Of a DNA stretch of 64,000 nt, positions 1 through 9,329 are shown in pieces. The DNA is from Streptomyces sp. ADI96-02 (GTDB lineage: Bacteria > Actinomycetota > Actinomycetes > Streptomycetales > Streptomycetaceae), in NCBI RefSeq assembly GCF_003846185.1, contig NZ_ML123034.1, positions 247,387 to 311,386 of the forward strand. Reading direction: 5' to 3'. The translations under genes were made by a program, and so were the position numbers. Positions within the stretch are counted from its first letter, which is position 1; each line of letters begins with the position of its first letter. A model generated the notes under the pieces. That model did no database searches. It worked only from the letters and a program-made list of their open reading frames with translations, and was not told the DNA's origin.

Positions 1-1021
1 GCAGGGCGGCGCGCGCGCCGAGGAACATCGTGCGGGCGGTGGCGTCGGTGGTGGCCTGGTGCGAGTGGAACGGCGGGTTGTTGAGCACCAGGTCCGCACT
101 GCCCGGGGCCAGGTCGGCGATCCCGTCGCCGACCAGGAAGTCGGCCCGTGCGCCGTCCGGGGCGCTGGCCCGGAAGGTCTCCTCGGCCGAGGCGACGGCC
201 GCGTAGGACTCGTCGGTGAACGTGAGGTGCGCCTGCGGGTTGCCGAGCGCCGCGGCGAGGCCGAGGACACCGTTGCCGCAGCCCAGGTCGACGACCCGGT
301 CCGCTCCGGTGCGCGCGGGCAGGTGGCCGAGGAAGAAGCGGGTGCCGATGTCGAGGCGTTCGGCGCAGAAGATCCCGGCGTGGTTGACGACCGTACGGCC
401 GGAGACGGGGCCCACGTCGGCGGGCAGGGCGTAGCGGTGGGGCCACGGGCTCGGCGTACGCGGCAGAGCGGGGTCCGGGGTGCAGAAGATCAGCCGGGCC
501 TTGCGCACCGCGAGGGAGGTCCGCGTCGGGCCGATGATCCGCTCGAAGAGCTTGAGCGTGGAGGTGTGGATCTCCTTCACCATGCCGGCGGCGACGACCA
601 CCGTGCCCGCGTGGACGGCCGGCGCGATCCGGTGGAGCTGGTCCTCCAGGTAGGCCAGGGACTTCGGCACCCTGATCAGCAGGACGTCGACCCGGTCGGG
701 CGGCGTCTCGCGCGAGGTCAGCAGGCGCGCCGCGGCCGGGTCGGCCCCGTTGCGCTCCAGGTTGGCCTGGGTGGCGCGGCGGGCCAGGTAGGAGTCGCTG
801 ATCTGCACGGGCCGGTGCGCGGCGAGCGCGGTGGTCAGCGCTCCCCACCGGTCCCCCACGACGGCCACCGCCCCGGAGAGGTCCACCGGCCCCGCCTCGG
901 GGTCCGTGAGCCGCCGCAGCAGGTATTCGTCGGCGGCGTCCCACGCCCGGAACGGATCGCGTGGGTGCTCGGGGAATCGGGTGAGCTGGAAGGCGCCCTG
1001 TGACGTCGTCAAACGGTTCAT
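1..1021 (-). CDS. Class I SAM-dependent methyltransferase, RsmC/RlmG-like, 3' end cut by the window
   Basis: The start codon is the ATG at 1021 and the frame stays open to base 1, so about 340 residues are visible and the C-terminus lies outside the window. A SAM-binding motif I (VVDLGCGNG) falls near residue 244 and the catalytic NNPPFH motif near residue 312. The NPPF-type motif is typical of N2-guanine methyltransferases. The long N-terminal half looks like the degenerate methyltransferase-like domain of RsmC and RlmG, which methylate guanines in 16S or 23S rRNA in the cytoplasm. The size fits those two-domain enzymes (about 340-380 residues). Family is confident; which rRNA base is modified cannot be told from this fragment. 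Confidence 0.85.
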   Translation of the reverse strand, partial: MNRLTTSQGAFQLTRFPEHPRDPFRAWDAADEYLLRRLTDPEAGPVDLSGAVAVVGDRWGALTTALAAHRPVQISDSYLARRATQANLERNGADPAAARLLTSRETPPDRVDVLLIRVPKSLAYLEDQLHRIAPAVHAGTVVVAAGMVKEIHTSTLKLFERIIGPTRTSLAVRKARLIFCTPDPALPRTPSPWPHRYALPADVGPVSGRTVVNHAGIFCAERLDIGTRFFLGHLPARTGADRVVDLGCGNGVLGLAAALGNPQAHLTFTDESYAAVASAEETFRASAPDGARADFLVGDGIADLAPGSADLVLNNPPFHSHQATTDATARTMFLGARAAL

Positions 1022-1147
1022 CGTGGCACTCAGGCTAGCCGAGGGGCCCGGGGGCGCCCCACACGCTCCCCGGGCCCCCGTCCGCCGGCCCCCGCGGGGC
1101 TCCCCGCCGGGCACGCCCCACGGGCGCGGGGCGGGTCGGCGCCCGGG

Positions 1148-1360
1148 TCAGGGCAGCAGTCGGTCGACGGCCGACCGGCCGTCCTCGGCCAGCCTGCGCC
1201 GGGCCCATTCCAGGTTCCGCGGGTTCAGGTCCCGCCCGGAGGCGAGCACCAGGTCCTCGGCGGTGGGCCGCTCGACGGCCCCGGTGTGCAGCAGCCGGTC
1301 GGGGGTGACGCCCTCCTGGCCGGACGCTTCGGCGGATACGGATTCCGGCTCTTCGCTCAT
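1148..1360 (-). CDS. Small acidic protein of unknown function, 70 residues
   Basis: The ATG at 1360 has a GGAGGC-type ribosome binding site just upstream, so I prefer it to a more distal start that would add 22 arginine/glycine-rich residues. The protein starts MSEEPESVSAEASGQEG and ends with a basic helix-like stretch (NPRNLEWARRRLAEDGRSA). No signal peptide, membrane segment or cysteine is seen. It lies between the methyltransferase and a divergently transcribed nuclease. I recognise no family; coding-like codon use and the good SD make it a credible small gene. Confidence 0.6.
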   Translation of the reverse strand: MSEEPESVSAEASGQEGVTPDRLLHTGAVERPTAEDLVLASGRDLNPRNLEWARRRLAEDGRSAVDRLLP

Positions 1361-1650
1361 GCCGCCTCCTGGTGTCCTCGCGACAGTCCTTCCGGTAATT
1401 CTGACGCCGGGCGGACCCGGCCGCATCCGAAGCCGCCGCGCGCCGCAGGGCGCCTCCCGGTCGCCCGGCCCGCCGCGAGCACCGGCCGGGCACCCTCACT
1501 TGACCTGCACATGATAGGTACGCAGCGTTCACACGCGGGCCGCGGCGCGTGTGGAAGGCTCCCGGCTGACCACACATCGCACGGCCGTCGCGGCTCCGCC
1601 CCCACCCAGGGCCGGCCCCGTGACGCCCGCGTCCCGAGAGGACACCCCAC

Positions 1651-2469
1651 ATGTCCCGTCGCCATCTGTTCTACGCGCGTCCACTGCTCGCCACAGCGGC
1701 TGCCGTCACCGTGCTCGCGGGCACCGCCTCCGCGGCGCCCGCCGACACACCGCCCGACCGGCCGGCGACCACTGCCGCCGCCCTCGACGACACGTACTAC
1801 CAGGACGCCGTCGGCAAGACCGGCGCCGAACTGAAGGACGCCCTGCACACGATCATCAGCGACCAGACCACGCTCTCCTACAGCCAGGTCTGGGACGCTC
1901 TCAAGGTCACCGACGAGGACCCGGACAACCCGTCCAACGTGATCCTGCTCTACACCGGCCGCTCCCAGTCCAAGAGCGACAACGGCGGCGACGCCGACCA
2001 GTGGAACCGCGAGCACGTCTGGGCCAAGTCGCACGGCGACTTCGGCACCTCGACCGGTCCGGGCACCGACATCCACCACCTGCGGCCGGAGGACGTCTCG
2101 GTCAACTCCGCCCGCGGCAACAAGGACTTCGACAACGGCGGCGGCGAACTCGGCGAAGCGCCGGGCAACTACACCGACGGCGACTCCTTCGAGCCCCGCG
2201 ACGCGGTCAAGGGCGACGTGGCGCGCATGATCCTCTACATGGCGGTCCGCTACGAGGGCAACGACTCCTTCGCCGACCTCGAACCCAACGAGCAGGTCGA
2301 CAACGGCTCCGCGCCGAACATGGGCAAGCTCTCCGTGCTGAAGCAGTGGAGCCAGGAGGACCCGCCGGACGCTTTCGAGAAGCGCCGCAACGACGTCATA
2401 TTCGAGCAGTTCCAGCACAACCGGAACCCGTTCGTCGACCACCCCGAGTGGGTCGGCGAGATCTGGTAG
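1651..2469 (+). CDS. Secreted endonuclease I family nuclease
   Basis: A 272-residue protein with a clear signal peptide (basic MSRRHLFYARP, hydrophobic core, cleavage near TASA-A at about residue 29). The endonuclease I (EndA/NucM) hallmarks are present: WNREHVWAKSHG at residues 118-129, DIHHLRP at 140-146 with the metal/catalytic histidines, and a C-terminal RNPFVDHPEW block. The family cleaves DNA and RNA without sequence specificity; here it would act outside the cell, probably in nutrient scavenging. GAGAGG precedes the ATG at about 10 bases. The stop is only nine bases from the convergent glutaminase stop. Confidence 0.93.
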   Translation: MSRRHLFYARPLLATAAAVTVLAGTASAAPADTPPDRPATTAAALDDTYYQDAVGKTGAELKDALHTIISDQTTLSYSQVWDALKVTDEDPDNPSNVILLYTGRSQSKSDNGGDADQWNREHVWAKSHGDFGTSTGPGTDIHHLRPEDVSVNSARGNKDFDNGGGELGEAPGNYTDGDSFEPRDAVKGDVARMILYMAVRYEGNDSFADLEPNEQVDNGSAPNMGKLSVLKQWSQEDPPDAFEKRRNDVIFEQFQHNRNPFVDHPEWVGEIW

Positions 2470-2478
2470 CAGTCCGGG

Positions 2479-3831
2479 TCACCCCTCCTCGGCCAGGGCC
2501 CGCGCGCAGCCTTCGACGGCATCCTCGCGGGTGGCGTAGCGCGGCAGGTCCTGGCCGGTGCCCTCCCGGACGACGTCCGGCGGGCCCAGCACGTCGCGCG
2601 GATCGACGACCGCCGCGCGCCGCCCGTCCTGCGCGAGCCGGGCGAGCCCGCGGTGCAGCATCGCCAGGGCCACCGGGTCGACGGACACGACGTCGCGCAG
2701 ATCGAGGACGACGGAGCCGCTCTGCTCGAAACCGGTCTCGTCCAGCGCGTACAGCACGCGTTCGGCCGCGGTGAAGTCGATGGCTCCCTGCGCGACGGCG
2801 ACGCCGACGCGTTCGCGCAGGGCCCGTTCGTGTTCGGCCGGCGGCGCGGAGGGCAGGTCGTCGGCCGTGGTGACGAGCGTGACGGTGGAGCCGGGCAGCG
2901 CCGGGTTGCGCATGAGGTGGAGCCCGTAGCGCTCCGAGAGCACCCCCAGTGCGGCGTGGCCGCGCACCGAGGTGCCGGTGGTGTCCAGCGGCGGGCTGTA
3001 GGAGGCGAGGCCGAAGCGGGCCGGTCCCACCGCGATCAGGCCGCCGGAGACGCCGCTCTTGGCAGGCAGTCCGACCCGCAGCAGCCAGTCCCCCGAGCCG
3101 TCGTACATACCGCAGGTGGCCATGACGGCGAGGACCTGCGCCGCGACCCCGGCGGGGACGACGGTCTCGCGGGTGACCGGGTTGACGCCGCCGTAGGCGA
3201 GTGTCGCGGCCATCGTGGCGAGGTCGACCGCGGTGACGCGCACCGCGCACTGCCGGAAGTACAGGTCGACGGCGGTCACGGGGTCGACGGGCATCGTGCC
3301 GGCGCTGCGGATCAGGTAGGCGAGCGCGCGGTTGCGGTCGCCGGTCGCGGACTCGGAGGCGAACACCTCGTCGTCCACGTCCAGCTCACGCCCGGCGAAC
3401 CGGCTCAGGCAGCGCAGGATCCGGTCGAAGGCAGGCTCCTCGGCGGTGTCCGGGACGAGCGCGGTCGTGACGATGGCCCCCGCGTTGACCATGGCGTTGG
3501 CCGGGCGGCCGGTCCCCGGTTCCAGGCTGATGGCGTTGAACGCGTCGCCGCTCGGCTCCGCGCCCACCCATCGGCCGACCTCGTCGAGGCCGAGCGCGGA
3601 CAGGGCGAGGGCGTAGACGAACGGTTTGGAGACCGACTGGAGGGTGAACGGCGTCTCGGCGTCGCCCGCGCTGTAGCGGTGGCCGTCCATGCTGACCAGG
3701 GCCAGCCCGAAGGCGTCGGGGTCGGCGAGGGCCAGCTGCGGGATGTAGTCGGCGGGCCGCCCCCCGCGTACGGGGCCGAACTCGGCGTGCAGTCCGCGCA
3801 GCGCGTCGGTCACCGCGTCGGCGGCGCTCAC
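2479..3831 (-). CDS. glsA: Glutaminase with C-terminal STAS domain
   Basis: 450 residues from a GTG start. The first 310 residues are a serine-dependent glutaminase (L-glutamine to glutamate plus ammonia). The SxxK motif (SVSK) lies at about residues 65-68, followed by NAMVNAGAI, a GDRNRALAYL-type segment and the AKSGVSGGL loop. Roughly residues 330-440 form a STAS domain (SGSVVLDLRDVVSVDPVALAML), the fold of anti-sigma-factor antagonists. This fusion is known among bacterial glutaminases and suggests ligand or partner control. The start is fixed by a 4-base GTGA overlap with the stop of the upstream lipoprotein gene, which implies translational coupling. Convergent with the nuclease gene. 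Confidence 0.93.
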   Translation of the reverse strand: MSAADAVTDALRGLHAEFGPVRGGRPADYIPQLALADPDAFGLALVSMDGHRYSAGDAETPFTLQSVSKPFVYALALSALGLDEVGRWVGAEPSGDAFNAISLEPGTGRPANAMVNAGAIVTTALVPDTAEEPAFDRILRCLSRFAGRELDVDDEVFASESATGDRNRALAYLIRSAGTMPVDPVTAVDLYFRQCAVRVTAVDLATMAATLAYGGVNPVTRETVVPAGVAAQVLAVMATCGMYDGSGDWLLRVGLPAKSGVSGGLIAVGPARFGLASYSPPLDTTGTSVRGHAALGVLSERYGLHLMRNPALPGSTVTLVTTADDLPSAPPAEHERALRERVGVAVAQGAIDFTAAERVLYALDETGFEQSGSVVLDLRDVVSVDPVALAMLHRGLARLAQDGRRAAVVDPRDVLGPPDVVREGTGQDLPRYATREDAVEGCARALAEEG

Positions 3832-4373
3832 CCCGGTCCGCGCTCGGCCTGGGCGACGCGCGGGAAGGTCGTGACCCCGGCGGCCTCGCGGCTGTTGGCC
3901 TGGACGCTGACCGTGTCGTCCGGCGGGACGTTCTCCACGCCCACGACGACCGTGTCCAGGACCTGGTCCCGCGCGTCGACGAACTCGACCTTCACGGCGT
4001 AGAACGCGGGCTCCTCCGTGTCGTTGGTGACGCGGACCAGCGCGCTGCGGACCTCGGCGGAGGGTCCGGCCGGCAGCCCGGTCACCGAGACGTCCTCGAC
4101 CGCGTTCCCCTCGCCCCGGACGCCTTCGAGGCGTTCGACCGCGATCCTGCGCAGGCGCTCTGACTCGGCCGAGGCGGAGGCGGCGAAGCTCCTGCCGGTG
4201 CGGGGGCCCGGACTGGCGGGCGGTGACTCCGCGGGCGCGGGGGTGAGCGTGCGCACGCCGGCGTCGGCGCCCTCGCCGCCGGAGCCGGAGTCGCAGGCGG
4301 CGGTCGAGGCGACGAGGAGCGCGGCGGCCACGGCGGGGCCCAGGGCGCGGGCGGTACGGCGACTGCCGCGCAT
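3828..4373 (-). CDS. Probable lipoprotein coupled to glutaminase
   Basis: About 181 residues from the ATG at 4373 (a GTG at 4400 is an alternative; neither has a strong SD). The N-terminus is basic (MRGSRRTARALG), then hydrophobic, ending in STAAC at the expected lipobox cysteine. A Ser/Pro/Gly-rich linker follows, and then a folded C-terminal part (roughly residues 90-170, VRVTNDTEEPAFYAVKVEFVDARDQVL) that reads like the beta-sandwich FxLyD-type domain common in actinobacterial lipoproteins. It shares a GTGA overlap with the glutaminase downstream, so the two are probably one transcript. The exact role is unknown; a surface or sensor partner of glutamine metabolism is conceivable. Confidence 0.7.
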   Translation of the reverse strand: MRGSRRTARALGPAVAAALLVASTAACDSGSGGEGADAGVRTLTPAPAESPPASPGPRTGRSFAASASAESERLRRIAVERLEGVRGEGNAVEDVSVTGLPAGPSAEVRSALVRVTNDTEEPAFYAVKVEFVDARDQVLDTVVVGVENVPPDDTVSVQANSREAAGVTTFPRVAQAERGPG

Positions 4374-4660
4374 CCGGCGAGCGGGAGGGTTCGCTTTCAC
4401 GGACGGTCCGTCCAATCGGGAGGAGGGGGTTCGTCGGGCGCGGCCGGTCGGGCGGCGGGCGCGGTGGGGCCGGACGGTCGCCCCGCCACGTCCGCACCGC
4501 GCACGGGGACATACCGCGCACGGGGACATCACGCACTCCTCCCGCGCTCGACCGACCGCTCGATGATCACCAACTCGCCCATATTAGGATCAAAAGGTAT
4601 GAATTGACTCGTCGAAGCATCCGCTTCCCACGGGAGCGGGCCCCAGCCCGGGAGGCAACC

Positions 4661-5776
4661 ATGGACACGGACGCGCTGACCGCCGACCTGTTGCGGGAGC
4701 TGCGGGCGCCCCGCCCCTATCCGGCCGTGTCCCTGACCATGCCGACCCACCGGCAGGCCCCCGACAACGCCCAGGACCCGGTCCGCCTGCGCAATCTCGT
4801 GGCGGAGGCGGGCCGCCGGCTGGACGCCGATCCGCGGGCCGGGCGGGACACCGCCGCCGCGATCAGGGCCCAGCTCGAACGGGCCGCGGCCGACGTGGAT
4901 CCGCGCCGGGCCCTGGACTCGCTGGTCGTCCTCGCCTCGGCCGACGAGTACCGGATCTGGCAGCTGCCGCGCACCACGCCCGAACGGGTGGTCCTCGGCG
5001 ACACCTACCTCACCCGCAACCTGGTCGCGGCGAAGGCCCGGGCCCGCTCCTTCCGCGTGCTGACCGTCGCCGGCGACCACGCCACCCTGTGGAGCGGCAC
5101 GGCCGACGCCGTCCGGGTGGAGGAGACCGGCGGCTTCCCGCTGAGCGCGCCGAAGGAGCCGCCGAACCCGCAGCGCGAGGAGCGGATCGGCGACACGCCC
5201 AGCACCTTCACCGACGAGGAGACGCGGAACTTCTTCCGCACGGTCGACGAACGACTGCGCGCCGTGCTCGCCGCGGACCCGCGCCCCCTGTACCTGCTGG
5301 GCCTGGCACCCGCCCTCGCCCTGCTGGACGAGGTCGGCCAGGGCTCCGCCACGGCGGCCGGTCGGGTGGCCAAGGGCGCCCCGGCCGACCTCCCGGCCGC
5401 CGACGTCCTCGCCGAGGTGCGGCCCGCTCTCGCGGAAGGCGCCCGGCAGGCCGCCGCGGAGATCGACCGCCGCCTCGACCACGCCCGGGGCAGGCGCTCC
5501 TTCGCCGGCGGGCTCGACGAGGTGTGGGCCGCCGTCCGGGAGGGCCGGGCGGGGCTGGTCGCGGTCGAGGAGCACTTCCAGACCACTGTCCGGGTCACCG
5601 GCGGACACCTGGAGCCGGTGGCCGGGGACGAGGCGCGGCAGCCGGACGACCGTGTCCGCGAGGACATCGTCGACGAACTCGTCGAGGCGGCGCTGGACAG
5701 CGGGGCCGACGTGGCGTTCGTCGCGGACGACTCGCTGGCCGGGCACGGCCGGATCGCGGCGGCGCTGCGCTACTGA
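4661..5776 (+). CDS. baeRF-type (bacterial eRF1-like) protein
   Basis: 371 residues. The start is the ATG at 4661, preceded by GGAGG at 4651; the frame extends upstream but that segment is not protein-like. The sequence (DALTADLLRELRAPRPYPAVSLTMPTHR at the N-terminus, split here only in description, then VVLASADEYRIW, LTRNLVAAKARAR, and a C-terminal half with EEHF, DELVEAALDSGADVAFV) matches my memory of the baeRF family 3 group. These are bacterial relatives of archaeal/eukaryotic peptide-release factor domains, suspected to act on ribosomes under stress. No signal peptide or membrane segment. It is divergent from the lipoprotein-glutaminase pair across an AT-rich intergenic stretch (4560-4610) likely to carry promoters for both. 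Confidence 0.72.
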   Translation: MDTDALTADLLRELRAPRPYPAVSLTMPTHRQAPDNAQDPVRLRNLVAEAGRRLDADPRAGRDTAAAIRAQLERAAADVDPRRALDSLVVLASADEYRIWQLPRTTPERVVLGDTYLTRNLVAAKARARSFRVLTVAGDHATLWSGTADAVRVEETGGFPLSAPKEPPNPQREERIGDTPSTFTDEETRNFFRTVDERLRAVLAADPRPLYLLGLAPALALLDEVGQGSATAAGRVAKGAPADLPAADVLAEVRPALAEGARQAAAEIDRRLDHARGRRSFAGGLDEVWAAVREGRAGLVAVEEHFQTTVRVTGGHLEPVAGDEARQPDDRVREDIVDELVEAALDSGADVAFVADDSLAGHGRIAAALRY

Positions 5777-5805
5777 CGCCGGCGGCCCCGGGGACCGCGC
5801 CGCGG

Positions 5806-6769
5806 TCAGCCGAGGCGGCGGACGGGCCGTCCGTCGAGGTAGGCCCGGATGTCCTCGACCGCCTGGCCGTAGTACGTCTCGTAGTTGGCGCGCGAGACGT
5901 AGCCCAGGTGCGGGGTGGCCAGCAGGCGCGGGGCGGTGCGCATCGGGTGGCCGGCCGGCAGGGGCTCGGCGTCGAACACGTCGACCCCGGCCCCGGCGAT
6001 CGTCCCCGCGTGCAGGGCCGCGAGCAGGGCGTCCTGGTCGACGATCGCGGCCCGCGAGGTGTTGACCAGGTAGGCGGTCGGGCGCATCAGGGCGAGCTCG
6101 GCCGCGCCGACGAGCCCCCGGGTGCGTTCGCTCAGCGCCAGATGGACGGAGACGAAGTCGCTGGAGGCCAGCAGCTCCTCCTTGGACGCGGCCCGCACCG
6201 CGCCGGCCTCCCGGGCGCGCTCCTCGGTGAGGTTCCGGCTCCAGGCGGCCACGTCCATCCCGAAGGCCGCCGCCACCCGCGCCACCCGGCCGCCGATCCG
6301 GCCGAGGCCCAGCAGACCGAGCCGGCGGCCGTACAGATCAGCGCCCAGCGTCGACTGCCAGGGCCCGCCCGCCCGCCCGCAGGGCGTTGGCCTCCGGCAC
6401 GATCCCGCGCGCCAGGCCGAGCAGGAGCGCCCAGGTCAGCTCCACGGGCGGGGCGGAGGAGCTGGCGGTACCGCAGACGGTGACGCCGCGCCGCTCGGCG
6501 GCGGCGAAGTCGATCACCGAGTTGCGCATGCCGGAGGCGACCAGCAGCCGCAGCCGGGGCAGCGCGTCGAACAGTTCCGCCGGGAACGGGACCCGTTCGC
6601 GCAGGGTGACCACGATCTCGAAGTCCGCGAGACGGGCGGCCAGTTCCTCCCGTGTGGCGGGATGGTCGGCGAAGGTGACGACGTCCACGTCCGCGGCGAC
6701 GGGCGACCAGTCGACGACGGTGGTGGCGACGGACTGGAAATCGTCGAGCACGGCGCAGCGCGGCTTCAC
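5806..6769 (-). pseudogene. D-2-hydroxyacid dehydrogenase, frameshifted at a CGGG tandem repeat
   Basis: Two same-strand frames together make one NAD-dependent 2-hydroxyacid dehydrogenase. The N-terminal part starts at GTG 6769 with GGAGGGAG just upstream (VKPRCAVLDDFQ) and runs into a stop near 6338. The C-terminal part carries the nucleotide-binding GLGRIGG motif, the LVNTSRAAIVDQDAL block and TPHLGYVSR. The frames join if one 4-base unit is removed from the run of four CGGG copies (CCCG on the plus strand, 6364-6379), giving LRAGGPWQSTLG as in intact homologues. With three units the protein would be 319 residues, the normal family size. Either a slippage mutation or a sequencing error; the rest of both halves is well conserved. 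Confidence 0.85.
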
Positions 6770-6871
6770 GGGGGCTCCCTCCGGCGGGGCGGGCGGTCGA
6801 CGCCCATGATCGCCCATCGGGCCGCCCCGGTCACGGGCCCGGCCGGACGCCACGGCCGGGAAGGCGCGGGA

Positions 6872-9277
6872 TCAGCCGCTCCACTTCCAGTCGGTGACCT
6901 CCGGCAGGTCGACGCCGTGTTCGCGGATCCAGGCGTGGTGGCGGGTGCGCACGTCCGCCATCGCCTGGCGCACGGCGAGGGCGCGGACGCCGAGACCGGG
7001 CACCCGGTCGATGACGTCCATGACCAGCCGGTAGCGGTCGAGGTCGTTGCGGACCACCATGTCGAACGGGGTGGTCGTGGTGCCCTCCTCCCGGTAGCCG
7101 CGCACATGCAGGTCGGCGTGGCCCGCCCGGCGGTAGGCGAGGCGGTGGATCAGCCATGGATAGCCGTGGTAGGCGAAGATCACCGGCTTGTCGCGGGTGA
7201 ACAGCGCGTCGTACTCGGAGTCCGGCATGCCGTGCGGGTGGTCGCCCTTCGGCAGCAGCCGGGCGAGGTCGACCACGTTGACCACGCGGACGTGGAGCTC
7301 GGGCAGGTGGCGGCGGAGCAGGTCCGCGGCGGCCATCGTCTCCAGTGTGGGCACGTCGCCGGCGCAGCCGAGCACCACGTCCGGTTCGCGGCTGCCGTCC
7401 TCGGTCCCGGCCCACTCCCAGGCGCCGGCCCCGCGGGCGCAGTGGGCGCGGGCCTGGTCGAGGGTGAGCCAGTCGAAGCCGGGCTGCTTCCCGGCCACGA
7501 CGACGTTGACGTAGTCCCGGCTGCGCAGGACGTGGTCGGCGACGGAGAGCAGGGTGTTGGCGTCCGGCGGCAGGTAGACGCGGACGACCTCGGGGCTCTT
7601 GTTGAGGACGTGGTCGACGAACCCGGGGTCCTGGTGCGAGAAGCCGTTGTGGTCCTGGCGCCAGACGTGCGAGGTGAGCAGGTAGTTCAGCGAGGCGACG
7701 GGCCGCCGCCAGGGCAGCCGCCGCGAGGTGCGCAGCCACTTGATGTGCTGGTTGACCATCGAGTCGACGATGTGCGCGAACGCCTCGTAGCAGGAGAAGA
7801 GACCGTGCCGGCCGGTGAGCAGGTAGCCCTCCAGCCAGCCCTGGCAGAGGTGTTCGGAGAGCACCTCCATGACCCGTCCGTCGCGGGCGAGGTGTTCGTC
7901 GGTGGGCAGCGTCCGGGCCTGCCACGCCTTGCCGGTGGCGCGGTAGAGGTCGTCCAGCCGGTTGGAGGCGGTCTCGTCGGGGCCCACCACCCGGAAGTCG
8001 CGGCGCTCGCTCGTCGCGGCCATCACGCTCTCCAGCAGCCCGCCGAGCACCTGCGTCGGGGAGTGGAGGCCGGAGCCGGGCCGGTCGACGCGGACGGCGT
8101 GCTCCTCCAGGGCGGGCAGCGGCAGATCGCGCAGGAGCAGGCCGCCGTTGGCGTACGGGGTCGAGCCCAGGCGGGCGTCGCCCTCGGGCACGCAGGCGAG
8201 CACCTGCTCGGTGGGCCGCCCGGCGGAGTCGAAGAGCTCTTCGGGGCGGTAGGAGCGCAGCCACGCCTCCAATTGCCGCAGGTGGTCCTCGTTCTCCCGG
8301 ACGCCGGGCAGCGGGACCTGGTGGGCGCGCCAGGTGTTCTCGACGGGCAGACCGTCGACCTCACGGGGACCGGTCCAGCCCTTGGGCGTGCGCAGCACGA
8401 TCACGGGCCAGCGGGGGCGGCCGGTGGCGCCGTCCTCGCGGGCGGCCCGCTGGTGGGCGCGGATGCGGTCCAGGGCGGTGTCCATCGCGGCGGCGAGCTC
8501 GCGGTGGACGGCGGCGGGGTCGTCGCCGCCGACGTGGAGCGGGTCGTGCCCGTAACCGCGCAGCAGGTCGTCCAGTTCGTCCTCGGGCAGCCGGGCCAGG
8601 ACCGCCGGGTTGGCGATCTTGTAGCCGTTGAGGTGGAGGATCGGCAGCACGGCCCCGTCGTGGACCGGGTCGAGGAACTTGTCGGAGTGCCAGGACGCGG
8701 CGAGCGGCCCGGTCTCCGCCTCGCCGTCGCCGATCACACAGGCGACGAGGAGGTCCGGGTGGTCGAATGCGGCCCCGTAGGCGTGGGCCAGCGCGTAGCC
8801 GAGCTCGCCGCCCTCGTGGATGGATCCGGGCGTCTCCGGGGCCACGTGGCTGGGCACGCCGCCGGGGAAGGAGAACTGCTTGAAGAGCCGCCCCATGCCT
8901 TCGGCGTCCCGGGTCACGTTCGGGTAGACCGCCGTGTAGCTGCCCTCCAGCCAGGCGTTGGCGAGGACGGCCGGACCGCCGTGGCCGGGTCCCCAGACGC
9001 ACAGCGCCCGCAGGTCGCGGGCCTTGACGACGCGGTTGAGGTGGGTGTGGACGAGGTTGAGGCCCGGCGAGGTGCCCCAGTGGCCCAGCAGCCTCGGTTT
9101 GATGTCCTCGGGGACGAGCGGCCTGTTCAGCAGCGGGTTGTCCATGAGGTAGATCTGGCCCACGGCGAGGTAGTTGGCGGCGCGCCAGTGCGCGTCGAGC
9201 GCGGCCAGCTCCTCGTCGGAACAGGTCGTCGCCCCGGGGGCGGTCGGTGCTGCGGTCGGTGCTGCGGCGTTGCTCAC
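6872..9277 (-). CDS. xfp: Xylulose-5-phosphate/fructose-6-phosphate phosphoketolase
   Basis: 801 residues, the usual family length (about 790-825). This thiamine-diphosphate enzyme cleaves xylulose 5-P (or fructose 6-P) with phosphate to acetyl phosphate and an aldose phosphate in the cytoplasm. Characteristic blocks: [58 protein letters not shown] (ThDP/Mg site), and a C-terminal half with [15 protein letters not shown] and [14 protein letters not shown]. The ATG at 9277 follows a GAGGAGA site. It lies downstream of the aldehyde dehydrogenase gene on the same strand (52 bases apart), possibly one operon feeding acetyl-phosphate and succinate. Confidence 0.97.
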   Translation of the reverse strand: MSNAAAPTAAPTAPGATTCSDEELAALDAHWRAANYLAVGQIYLMDNPLLNRPLVPEDIKPRLLGHWGTSPGLNLVHTHLNRVVKARDLRALCVWGPGHGGPAVLANAWLEGSYTAVYPNVTRDAEGMGRLFKQFSFPGGVPSHVAPETPGSIHEGGELGYALAHAYGAAFDHPDLLVACVIGDGEAETGPLAASWHSDKFLDPVHDGAVLPILHLNGYKIANPAVLARLPEDELDDLLRGYGHDPLHVGGDDPAAVHRELAAAMDTALDRIRAHQRAAREDGATGRPRWPVIVLRTPKGWTGPREVDGLPVENTWRAHQVPLPGVRENEDHLRQLEAWLRSYRPEELFDSAGRPTEQVLACVPEGDARLGSTPYANGGLLLRDLPLPALEEHAVRVDRPGSGLHSPTQVLGGLLESVMAATSERRDFRVVGPDETASNRLDDLYRATGKAWQARTLPTDEHLARDGRVMEVLSEHLCQGWLEGYLLTGRHGLFSCYEAFAHIVDSMVNQHIKWLRTSRRLPWRRPVASLNYLLTSHVWRQDHNGFSHQDPGFVDHVLNKSPEVVRVYLPPDANTLLSVADHVLRSRDYVNVVVAGKQPGFDWLTLDQARAHCARGAGAWEWAGTEDGSREPDVVLGCAGDVPTLETMAAADLLRRHLPELHVRVVNVVDLARLLPKGDHPHGMPDSEYDALFTRDKPVIFAYHGYPWLIHRLAYRRAGHADLHVRGYREEGTTTTPFDMVVRNDLDRYRLVMDVIDRVPGLGVRALAVRQAMADVRTRHHAWIREHGVDLPEVTDWKWSG

Positions 9278-9329
9278 GGAAGAGGTCTCCTCGAAGGGGT
9301 CGGACGCGGAGGCGGGCCGGGGTACCCCG

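Noticed and set aside
59..1003. Long open frame on the plus strand at the left edge
   Set aside because: It is the antisense shadow of the minus-strand methyltransferase, with an Arg/Gly/Val-rich low-complexity translation.
1496..1530. TTGACC near 1500 with TAGGTA nine bases later as a promoter for the nuclease
   Set aside because: The spacer is far shorter than 16-18 bases, so it does not fit a sigma-70-type promoter.
4560..4610. AT-rich stretch considered as a sigma-factor promoter pair for the lipoprotein and baeRF genes
   Set aside because: TAGGAT is a fair -10, but no -35 at the right spacing on either strand; left uncalled.
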